Below the pieces are notes generated by a model that was not told the DNA's origin, made no database searches, and saw only the letters and a list, made by a program, of their open reading frames with translations. A stretch of DNA of 6,829 nt from G001797105 sp964528155 (GTDB lineage Bacteria > Chloroflexota > Anaerolineae > Anaerolineales > E44-bin32): NCBI GenBank assembly GCA_964528155.1, contig CAZGRL010000170.1:1-6829 (forward strand). Direction: 5' to 3'. A program made the translations under genes and the position numbers. Of the stretch, positions 1 through 5,768 are shown one piece after another; within the stretch, counting starts at the first letter, position 1, and each line of letters starts with the position of its first letter.

Positions 1-92
1 GCCAGCCAAATTCGCATAGCTCATCCACCACGTGTGGAAGCGAGTAACGGTGCCCTGTGAGGGGTGCCTGCAAGACTGGGGCCGCACGTGAT

Positions 93-167
93 GCCGCTTG
101 TGGGCCAGGGGTAGGCCAGCAGCTTGTGGCGCTGTGCACGCGGGTTCAAATCCCGCCGAGCGGCCCA
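93..167 (+). tRNA. tRNA-His (anticodon GTG), with encoded G-1 and CCA
   Basis: This is a complete cloverleaf. The acceptor stem 94-100 (ccgcttg) pairs with 157-163 (cgagcgg), with one G-U. The D stem is 103-106/114-117 (ggcc/ggcc) with a 7-nt loop. The anticodon stem is 119-123/131-135, and its loop 124-130 (ttgtggc) places GTG at 126-128, which reads histidine CAC/CAU. The variable region is 4 nt. The T stem 140-144/152-156 is perfect around the loop ttcaaat. G93 lies opposite C164, the G-1:C73 pair that identifies tRNA-His, and CCA is encoded at 165-167. It lies 3 nt before a second tRNA, so both are probably processed from one transcript. As a phage tRNA it would supplement host decoding of His codons. 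Confidence 0.93.
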
Positions 168-170
168 ATT

Positions 171-241
171 AGATCGCCCGGCGGCCCGGCAGTGGGCCTC
201 CAAAGCCCGCTTACGAGGATCGACACCTCGGCGGTCTGCCA
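171..241 (+). tRNA. tRNA-Trp (anticodon CCA) with degenerate D-arm
   Basis: The acceptor stem 171-177 (agatcgc) pairs with 231-237 (gcggtct), with one G-U. The discriminator is G238 and CCA is encoded at 239-241; a G discriminator is typical of bacterial tRNA-Trp. The anticodon stem 193-197/205-209 (tgggc/gcccg) closes the loop ctccaaa (198-204), which is the classic tRNA-Trp loop with anticodon CCA. The T stem 214-218/226-230 (cgagg/cctcg) is perfect, but its loop is atcgaca rather than the usual TTC-type loop. Only 15 nt (178-192) lie between the acceptor and anticodon stems, where about 18-19 are usual. That stretch shows no normal D-arm and no T8 or GG dinucleotide in a D loop; ccgg/ccgg (178-181/186-189) around 4 nt is the best pairing. 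It may be an unusual functional tRNA, a decayed one, or an assembly error. Confidence 0.78.
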
Positions 242-257
242 ACCCTGAAACACTCTC

Positions 258-641
258 ATGGACGACATCCACGATCTTGCAGACGAAGCGCGCCACGCCC
301 TTGCGGATGGGTTGCGGGCCGCGGTGAAGATTGCGCTGGGGAAGCGGGTTCACTCAGAGGTCAGGGTCAAGGCTATCAACTCGATCTGCCGCTTGGGGCA
401 AATTATCTTGGCGAAGACCCTCCCAGACCTCAAGGCGAGCCACGAAATCCATAGTAACACTACCGACCTAGCGAAGGTTCTGCTCCCGATACTAGGACCA
501 GAAGAGACACAGAGGAGGCTTGACGCCATTCAACGGAACCTCGTAGTTGCCCCGAAATCTGCTGCCGGACGCCCACGAAGCGTCACTGTCAAGGCAGGGG
601 GAGCCGATGGACGACCTTACCAGTCAACGCCAAATCCTTGA
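258..641 (+). CDS. Putative terminase small subunit
   Basis: This 127-residue protein lies immediately before the terminase large subunit and overlaps its start by 35 nt. That is where the small subunit is normally encoded; it recognises phage DNA and brings it to the packaging motor. The sequence is mostly helix-prone: residues 1-30 are an acidic/alanine-rich helix, 33-58 a basic and hydrophobic segment that could hold a helix-turn-helix, and 70-95 another helix. The tail from about residue 100 is Gly/Pro/basic and probably flexible. I see no signature motif, so the assignment rests on position, size and composition. ATG 258 lies 16 nt after tRNA-Trp and has no clear Shine-Dalgarno sequence, so translation may start weakly or on a transcript processed at the tRNA. 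Another DNA-binding or hypothetical phage protein is possible. Confidence 0.6.
   Translation: MDDIHDLADEARHALADGLRAAVKIALGKRVHSEVRVKAINSICRLGQIILAKTLPDLKASHEIHSNTTDLAKVLLPILGPEETQRRLDAIQRNLVVAPKSAAGRPRSVTVKAGGADGRPYQSTPNP
596..603 (+). promoter_or_regulatory. Ribosome binding site deciding the TerL start
   Basis: The G-rich stretch agggggag lies just upstream of ATG 607, inside the end of the preceding gene. It supports ATG 607 over an upstream in-frame TTG at 547, which has no such signal and would overlap the preceding gene far more deeply. Confidence 0.7.
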
Positions 642-2235
642 ACAGGTTCTAATGTTCCAGGAAGAGGCAAAGGCGCGCTATGCGCTGCTAGAAGACTATA
701 CTACACTAGCGCGCGACGTATTCAACTTGGCCGTCGAGCCACACGTTGAGGGCATCCCGTGGTTCCCCTTCGATGACGAGAAGTGGCCGTACCGGATGAT
801 GGCCGAGCATCTTGAGCGGGACAACGGGAAGGACAAGGGCCTGTTCGCTGTCCGGGGCGTGGGGAAGTCCGTGCTGGCCCTCATGCTTCAGGGCAAGAAG
901 ATACTCAAGGATCACAATCACACGTTGCGGATTGGGAGCGAGGCCAAGACTGAGGTTGTGAAGCGCTCGCTCTGGATTCGGGACCAGCTTACCCGGCTGG
1001 AAGACGAGTATGGTCCGTTTCGTGAAGGTGGGGGGGAATGGGGCAAGGGCCGGTTCACCATCAAGCGGCCCGCGAGCGGGGTACTGGACGAGACGGTGAC
1101 GCTGACCTCGCCCGACAGCCCCGGCACTGGCGCGCACCCGCGAGCCTTCCTGATTGACGACGGGGTAGGCGACATATCGGAACAATCGCAGGCGAAGATG
1201 ACGGGGGGCGTTGACTGGTACAAGCGGCTCGGGTCTCAGGAACTTGCGGGGACCGAGACGTGGATGGTCGGGACGTTCAGGCTGGGCTGGAACATCTACA
1301 AGTACGTGATTGAGGTCATTGAGGGCGGTCTGAGACTGCGCAAGGTGGCGCGTGGATGTTACCTGCACGAGGGCAAGCAGTTTGACATCATGGTCTGTCG
1401 GGACATAGACGAGAATGGCGAACCCGTCTTCCCGTTCCATTCGGACGCATACCTTGAGACGAAGAAGAAGCGCATCGGCAAGGCGCAGTACAAGACCCAG
1501 TTCTCGCTCCTGTTGCCGGGCGAGGAAGACACGACATTCAACGCCGATTCGGTCAAGTGGGGCGAGCCGCCAGAAGACACCCCGTTGCGCACCTACATCT
1601 TGACCGACACGGCTACTAGCACAGGCAAAACCCGTCACACGTCCATGTCAGCCATTGCGGCCGTTTCCAAGACGCCGGACAACCAGGCATACGTGCGCGA
1701 AATCCGCATGGGGAAGATCGCGCCAGAGCGAGTGCCCGAGGTCATCCTGCACCTCTGGAAGGAATGGAAGGCCGAGAAGATCGTCTACGAGAATACCGGT
1801 CCGGCAGAAGCCTACATGGTCGGGGTGCGCCAACTAATGAAGGCCCAGGCTATCCCGGTAGATGTCATCAACAAGGCATTCCGGGTTGTCGGGCGCCCGT
1901 CAGACAAGCACTACCGTATCCAGTCTTTCCTCGCTCCGCACACAGACTTGGGGCATTTGCATTTCAGCCGGAAGATTCCCGCAGACATCTTGCGCGTGGA
2001 CGAAGAGAACCGGTTGCAAGGCGTGCACGGCCGGGAGTTCGAGAACTACTACTACGGGGCGGACGGAAGCTGGGACGGGCTGGACATGGAGGCGGACATC
2101 TGGGGGGTAGACTCCTACGGTGTGGACATATTCAGGCCGCCACTGGCGACGAAGAAGAACAAGCGCACCGAACCTTGGCACGAGTACGCGGCGCGGATAA
2201 CCCGCGAGCGCTTTGGCCCGGAGGGGGTATTCTGA
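607..2235 (+). CDS. Terminase large subunit (TerL)
   Basis: This 542-residue protein is the packaging motor: an ATPase that pumps DNA through the portal and a nuclease that cuts the concatemer. The N-terminal ATPase domain has a Walker A-like AVRGVGKS at residues 81-88, in the RGxGKS form common in terminases. Walker B AFLIDD is at 180-185, and a motif III-like VGTFR is at 221-225 (compare GTRWH in relatives). The C-terminal RNase H-like nuclease shows D334 in YILTDTA, E395 in IVYENTG, and an acidic DGLDMEAD segment at 490-497 that probably supplies the third metal ligand. Length is normal for the family. ATG 607 is chosen because of the strong G-rich site before it. The stop overlaps the start of the next gene by one base (TGATG), indicating translational coupling. 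Thirteen tryptophans are present, all needing UGG decoding. Confidence 0.95.
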   Translation: MDDLTSQRQILEQVLMFQEEAKARYALLEDYTTLARDVFNLAVEPHVEGIPWFPFDDEKWPYRMMAEHLERDNGKDKGLFAVRGVGKSVLALMLQGKKILKDHNHTLRIGSEAKTEVVKRSLWIRDQLTRLEDEYGPFREGGGEWGKGRFTIKRPASGVLDETVTLTSPDSPGTGAHPRAFLIDDGVGDISEQSQAKMTGGVDWYKRLGSQELAGTETWMVGTFRLGWNIYKYVIEVIEGGLRLRKVARGCYLHEGKQFDIMVCRDIDENGEPVFPFHSDAYLETKKKRIGKAQYKTQFSLLLPGEEDTTFNADSVKWGEPPEDTPLRTYILTDTATSTGKTRHTSMSAIAAVSKTPDNQAYVREIRMGKIAPERVPEVILHLWKEWKAEKIVYENTGPAEAYMVGVRQLMKAQAIPVDVINKAFRVVGRPSDKHYRIQSFLAPHTDLGHLHFSRKIPADILRVDEENRLQGVHGREFENYYYGADGSWDGLDMEADIWGVDSYGVDIFRPPLATKKNKRTEPWHEYAARITRERFGPEGVF

Positions 2236-2492
2236 TGGTGGTCATGTATGTGGTGTCTGGAGTCGTGCTGGTGGGGCTCATCTTCACGTTCATCGTGAGC
2301 CTGCGCGGGCAGAGCCTTGCATACAAGCAGATCGGCAAACTCCAAGAAGTGCACGTGCGCGTCCTTGACCACCTGTGCGCTGCTGCGAACCCGGAGGCGT
2401 GGCTGGCCCAGCAGTCCGAGCAGCACTACCAGGAGCGCAGGGAAGAGGCGAAGAGCAGACCAGAGACACCTGACCCAGAGGGGGTGTTTTGA
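2235..2492 (+). CDS. Small single-pass membrane protein, unknown function
   Basis: This 85-residue protein has one strongly hydrophobic segment at residues 2-23 (rich in Val, Leu, Ile, Phe and Gly), directly followed by basic residues (R24, K31, K35). By the positive-inside rule the C-terminal part should be cytoplasmic. Residues 24-60 are helix-prone and amphipathic. Residues 60-85 are charged and Pro/Glu-rich. The ATG overlaps the TerL stop (TGATG) and has the site GAGGGGGT at 2221-2228, so it is translated together with TerL. I do not recognise the family. Its place between TerL and portal could suggest a membrane-linked role in assembly or a holin/spanin-like function, but nothing in the sequence decides this. 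Its last residues (PEGVF) match the TerL C-terminus because both 3' ends carry the same G-rich element. Confidence 0.72.
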   Translation: MVVMYVVSGVVLVGLIFTFIVSLRGQSLAYKQIGKLQEVHVRVLDHLCAAANPEAWLAQQSEQHYQERREEAKSRPETPDPEGVF

Positions 2493-2532
2493 CTTGTGAG
2501 CCGCACCGATTCGCTCCAGAAGGGAGATCAGG

Positions 2533-3639
2533 ATGGGCCTCAAACTAACGTCTGACGCGCTGGAGAACACGAAGAATCTGGCGAAGATCGCCCAAGATGC
2601 TCGTAAGGCGGGCAGCGGGCACAAGTTGGGTTCCTTTGAGGCTAGTTGGGGACAGAACCTCAAGCATCTCTCGGGATTGCTGCTTGACTCGACACGAGCT
2701 TGCTTGCGCCAAATCTCTGGTGCATACGCACTGGACGAAACGACCACAGAGAAGGTGCCCCCAGTCGCCCTGAACCTGATTCTCCCGCGCGCGACACGGT
2801 TTGTGGCCAGACACTTGAACCTGATGGGCGGGGTCAAGGCCAGACCTGGCACGGATGACCCGAAAGATGCCCGACAGGCCAAGGCCGCGGCACGGATGGC
2901 CGAAGTGCTGTGGGAGAACAAGGGGCTGGACGTAGCCTGTATGCGCGCCCTGATCTACATGCTTGGGTGCGAGGACGGGTACGTGATGATCGAGGGCGAC
3001 CCGAAGGCCCACTATCGGCATGAGAAGGATGGGGCCGGGCTGTGGCAAGCCTACGAGGTCGGGGATGTGGTCTACAAGGCGTTCTCTCCGCTGCAAGTGG
3101 ATGTCTATCCGGGAATTCAGGAACTCAACGATTCTCCGGCCATCATTGTGACTGATTTCCTGACAGAGGAGTACCTGAAGCGCCGGTGGGGCATTGACGT
3201 TCCCGAGGGCTCGCCGGTGGCCCGGTATGATGTCGGATCGGTGGACCAGCTAGTACCGGAACTGGACAAGGTGGCTTACAAAGTCCAACGTCTGTTCATC
3301 AAGCCCAGCGTGACACGTCCGCTGGGCGAGCATCGTATCATCATGGGGGAGAAGGTAGTCTATTCCAGCAAGACACCAGACGGACGCAAGACCATCGACA
3401 CCTACGATTTCAAGTATCCCCTGGTAGACTTCTCCGATGCGCCGATCTCGTTCGGTTACCACGGGTACGGGCGCCAGACGGCCGCTCGAACCGTAGTCAA
3501 GATTCTCTGCTCCGTCTGGAGCCGGATGGTCCAGTGCGCGGTCGGGATGCCCGGAATCGTAATAGACATCCCCGAAAACAGCAACGAGGAGGCGTTGGCT
3601 AACAAGCCCTATCTGATGGTTCGGCGCAACGTCCAGGGA
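2533..3639 (+). CDS. Portal protein, N-terminal part (interrupted by assembly gap)
   Basis: These are the first 369 codons of the portal, the ring at the capsid vertex through which DNA passes and to which the tail joins. Residues 77-100 (PPVALNLILPRATRFVARHL and following) and the next section up to about 156 follow the classic portal pattern. That pattern is an Asn-containing helix, then a short acidic insertion, then a helical stretch ending in a Gly-rich GCEDGYVMIEGDP strand that leads into the wing. ATG 2533 has an aagggag site about 8 nt upstream. The gene follows the terminase genes, as in most tailed phages. It runs into ten Ns at 3640-3649. The reading frame past the gap ends shortly at a spurious stop, but the true continuation is the next entry in another frame. 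Confidence 0.87.
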
Positions 3640-3649
3640 NNNNNNNNNN
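3640..3649. other. Assembly gap (10 N) inside the portal gene
   Basis: This run of exactly ten Ns has a portal reading frame on both sides. To keep one open frame, the true number of missing bases must leave remainder 2 on division by 3, whereas 10 leaves remainder 1. The run is therefore a placeholder of arbitrary length. Confidence 0.9.
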
Positions 3650-4496
3650 AGGCCCCATCGGATTCAACGCCATCCCCCGGATGACACACCACGAGGCCAT
3701 GATAGACCTCTGCGTTCGCTGGCTGGACGAAATCTACGCACAGAGTCCACCGTCCCGTGGTCAGTCCCCCGGTCCCCGCTTTGCGGCCAAGGGATTGGAG
3801 TTCCTGGCGCAGCAAGACGTGCTGGCCGACACTCCTACGGGCAAGATGGTGTTGAAGGCCATGCAGCAGGTCTTCCGGCGCGCAATCGGCGAGGGACTCC
3901 GGGTGTGGGAAGATGAGCACATTGAGTATATCCTGGGGGAAGGCAAGGAGTTGGAGAAGGTTGCGCTTCGCAAGGGCGAGTTGGAGCAGGGTTGGGACAT
4001 CTTCGTATTGCCCGGCAGTGGCACGCTCCAGTCGCCAGAAGCCCAGCGGCACGAGATCAACGAGTCCTTCAAGGTGGGGTTGCTCCCGAAGGAAGATGCT
4101 CGGCGCCTGGGCGGGTACTATGTTCAGGAAGAGGTGTTTGAGCCAAAGCGGCACCAGTTGCGCATCATCGAGATGGAGGACGAGCTTTTTGAGCAGGGTT
4201 TGGGCGCAGAAATCAACCCCTACGATGACCACCAGTTCCACCTCGCCGAGCACGACAAGGCCGCGGCCCGCCGGCATGGCAAGATGAACGCGCAGGAGAT
4301 GTGGCGGCGCCAGAGACACCGCACCGCCCACCTTGACGCGCTTGAACTGGAGAACCAGGCCTTGCTCGCGGATCAGCAGGCCGCCGAGATGGAACAGAAA
4401 ATGGAGGAACAAGGGGGCGAGGCCCCGCCTGAACAGGCCCCAGTAGGCCCAGAGGGGCTGTCCGCGGAACTGCCACTACCCGAAGAAATTGTGTGA
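3650..4496 (+). CDS. Portal protein, C-terminal part
   Basis: This continues the same portal gene after the gap. The frame is open from the first full codon at 3651, and GPIGFNAIPR immediately precedes the methionine at 3681, so that methionine is internal rather than a start. There are 281 codons to TGA 4494-4496, giving a portal of at least 650 residues plus whatever the gap hides. Visible features are a long helical, acidic region around the IGEGLRVWEDEHIEYIL stretch. A section beginning FKVGLLPKEDARRLGGYY resembles the clip/wing end of portals. The tail is Glu/Gln-rich, coiled-coil-like and then Pro-rich (from about LENQALLADQQAAEMEQ onward). No ribosome binding site precedes 3681. Being in another frame from the first part is explained by the arbitrary gap length. 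Confidence 0.85.
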
Positions 4497-4512
4497 AAAA
4501 TCCGGGATTTTT
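4496..4512 (+). terminator. AT-rich hairpin after portal; weak terminator candidate
   Basis: aaaaatc (4496-4502) pairs with gattttt (4506-4512) around a 3-nt loop, starting on the last base of the portal stop codon. The T-run is part of the stem. It could act as a weak terminator in either direction. The stem is A/T-dominated, so termination strength is doubtful. Confidence 0.35.
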
Positions 4513-4548
4513 CGCCGAAAAGGGCCTATTTTCATACATATAGATAGT

Positions 4549-4556
4549 GAGGGGGT
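4549..4556 (+). promoter_or_regulatory. Ribosome binding site GAGGGGGT, start-deciding
   Basis: This is the same octamer that lies before the gene at 2235. It ends 8 nt before GTG 4565 and 14 nt before ATG 4571, favouring the GTG start. An earlier in-frame GTG at 4547 overlaps the octamer itself and is unlikely. The upstream AT-rich stretch (4507-4548) contains tatага-like sequence at 4539-4544 (TATAGA) that might be a -10 element, but no convincing -35 is visible. Confidence 0.5.
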
Positions 4557-4564
4557 ACTGCACC

Positions 4565-4747
4565 GTGCCCATGCCTAGTCCTAACGAGGGCGAGACCCGC
4601 TCGGAGTTCATTTCCCGCTTCATGTCTTCGGGCGCGATGCTCGATGACTACCCGAAGCAGAAGCAACGCCTAGGGGTGGCCTATTCCCAGTGGCGCGAAG
4701 CCGGGCATAGCGCGCCCCGCAAATCCGTCCTGAAGCGATACCGCTGA
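4565..4747 (+). CDS. Small phage protein, SEFISRFM...QR..AYSQW domain
   Basis: This 60-residue protein starts at GTG 4565, 8 nt after a GAGGGGGT site; ATG 4571 is the alternative. After MPSPNEGET come SEFISRFM, a short turn, DDYPKQKQRLGVAYSQW, and a basic tail ending in a run of Lys/Arg. From memory of phage proteins, this matches a short domain seen alone or attached to head-region proteins near the portal, with the pattern F..RC, then P...QR.AVC..W. Here both usual cysteine positions are changed: SRF instead of SRC, and GVAYS instead of AVCYS. Its biochemical role is not known to me. The position between portal and head-protein genes fits that family's usual setting. It stands alone after an AT-rich break, so it may be expressed separately from the packaging genes. 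Confidence 0.72.
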   Translation: MPMPSPNEGETRSEFISRFMSSGAMLDDYPKQKQRLGVAYSQWREAGHSAPRKSVLKRYR

Positions 4748-4751
4748 CCAT

Positions 4752-4767
4752 CCGGGCATTCGCCCGG
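4752..4767 (+). repeat. GC-rich hairpin after the small gene
   Basis: ccgggc (4752-4757) pairs with gcccgg (4762-4767) around the loop attc, 5 nt after the stop codon. No T-run follows, so it is not a standard intrinsic terminator. It could stabilise the 3' end of the transcript. A second, looser pairing follows: tgccgc (4773-4778) with gcggca (4793-4798). Confidence 0.45.
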
Positions 4768-4798
4768 TAACGTGCCGCATTCCAAAGACGCCGCGGCA

Positions 4799-4828
4799 TT
4801 CAAAACACACCTCAGTCGTTTCTATACA
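4799..4828 (+). promoter_or_regulatory. Possible sigma70-type promoter before the head-protein gene
   Basis: TTCAAA (4799-4804) and TATACA (4823-4828) are separated by 18 bp. Each matches four of six consensus positions. The site lies in the 156-nt non-coding stretch before the gene at 4904, which is the longest gap between complete genes in the window and a sensible place for a promoter for an abundant structural protein. This is a weak, position-supported call. Confidence 0.3.
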
Positions 4829-4903
4829 GGGTCCACTGTGATCTGAGGGCTGGACATTCACGGCTAGGTCTGGCGTCTGTCCAAGCCAAGAGAGAGGTGC
4901 AGA

Positions 4904-5659
4904 ATGAGTCGTCTTGGAACGCTGAATGGCAAGGAAGCCGACCAGCTTTCCCGCGGGTTGGGGTTCGCTGGCAATGCGTACAAGATCGGGCGCAGGCTCC
5001 GGGCTATAGGCTTGGAGTACACCAGTGCGGTCGCAACCTGGGAACCGCGGATTATCATAGGAACGTCCAGTGTCCCTATCACGCTGGCGACCTACGCGAA
5101 CCACGCCATTGAGATATACACCACGTGTGCGTCGGCTGACGGCTCCAACAGCGTCACTCCGATCTACATGTACTCCGCGATGACGGGTGCCGGTGGCGTC
5201 GGTGGGCGGGCGCACTTCCAGACGCACGCTACTGCCGCCCTTGGTGGCTGGTGCAACGCCGTGAAGGGTCTCATGTCGTTTGCGGACAGCACCGGCAGGG
5301 TGACGGGGCTTGCGTCGGCTGTGTGCGCGGAGACGATCCTTTCGACCGGCACTACGCAGGGCAACTACTGCGCGCTGGAGGCGGAACTCATTGCCAACTC
5401 GGCGGTCAGCACGGGGACCTCTACCGGGTTCCTCTTCTGCAACATCGGCGGGTCGAACAGCACCGGGAAGGCGACCATCAACAGCAACGCCTTCTTCGCG
5501 ATCTTCGGCGAACTCGTGACAATGGGCTCGTCGGACGACACGGCCATAGTGACGACCATCCACGCGGACAGCGTGGCCACTCACCAGGTTCGTTGCCGGG
5601 CTCCCGACGGTTCGGACCTCTGGTTTCTGGCGACGACCGAGACGCCTTCTGGCTCGTAG
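4904..5659 (+). CDS. Putative phage head/surface structural protein
   Basis: This 251-residue protein is rich in Gly, Ala, Ser and Thr, with alternating hydrophobic and small residues from about residue 50 onward, which suggests a beta-rich fold. Residues 1-35 are more polar and basic (LNGKEADQLSRGLGF, then KIGRRLR). Segments such as TAALGGWCNAVKGLMSF (about 110-126) and STGRVTGLASAVCAE (about 129-143) resemble uncharacterised phage proteins encoded between portal and capsid genes; I recall these only as a pattern and know no proven function. Six cysteines (75, 117, 141, 156, 179, 231) are spread along the chain, an unusual number for such a protein. ATG 4904 has gagagaggtg upstream. The TAG stop is 3 nt before the 100-N gap. 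Candidates are a decoration protein, head fibre or minor capsid protein. The major capsid protein is less likely given its size and position. Confidence 0.6.
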   Translation: MSRLGTLNGKEADQLSRGLGFAGNAYKIGRRLRAIGLEYTSAVATWEPRIIIGTSSVPITLATYANHAIEIYTTCASADGSNSVTPIYMYSAMTGAGGVGGRAHFQTHATAALGGWCNAVKGLMSFADSTGRVTGLASAVCAETILSTGTTQGNYCALEAELIANSAVSTGTSTGFLFCNIGGSNSTGKATINSNAFFAIFGELVTMGSSDDTAIVTTIHADSVATHQVRCRAPDGSDLWFLATTETPSGS

Positions 5660-5661
5660 CG

Positions 5662-5761
5662 NNNNNNNNNNNNNNNNNNNNNNNNNNNNNNNNNNNNNNN
5701 NNNNNNNNNNNNNNNNNNNNNNNNNNNNNNNNNNNNNNNNNNNNNNNNNNNNNNNNNNNNN
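5662..5761. other. Assembly gap (100 N)
   Basis: This run of exactly 100 Ns is a conventional placeholder for a gap of unknown size. One or more genes could be missing here, so adjacency of the genes at 4904 and 5769 should not be assumed. Confidence 0.92.
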
Positions 5762-5768
5762 GGAGGAG

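Noticed and set aside
1..92. A further tRNA or gene at the left end, including the hairpin tccac/gtgga at 24-38 and a CCA at 28-30
   Set aside because: No T-arm with a matching stem, no anticodon arm, and no open frame with a start signal could be fitted; a small hairpin alone is weak.
79..167. Alternative tRNA acceptor stem gggccgc (79-85) with gcggccc (160-166)
   Set aside because: It pairs perfectly by chance, but it would leave the wrong spacing to the T-arm. The 94-100/157-163 stem gives a full cloverleaf with the His-specific G-1:C73 pair and CCA.
547..606. Upstream TTG start for the terminase large subunit
   Set aside because: There is no ribosome binding site, and it would deepen the overlap with the preceding gene. 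ATG 607 has a strong G-rich site at the right distance.
706..1638. Long antisense open frame (310 codons) across the terminase gene
   Set aside because: It is opposite a well-supported TerL gene. Its protein is low-complexity with a composition typical of a GC-rich shadow frame, and all neighbours are on the + strand.
1764..2234. In-frame extension of the small membrane protein back into TerL
   Set aside because: The extended N-terminus is an Arg/Gly-rich shadow translation. The TGATG overlap with GAGGGGGT upstream marks ATG 2235 as the start.
5251..5661. Overlapping + strand frame within the 4904-5659 gene
   Set aside because: It is a Gly/Arg/His-rich shadow of the real frame that reads into the Ns and has no start signal.
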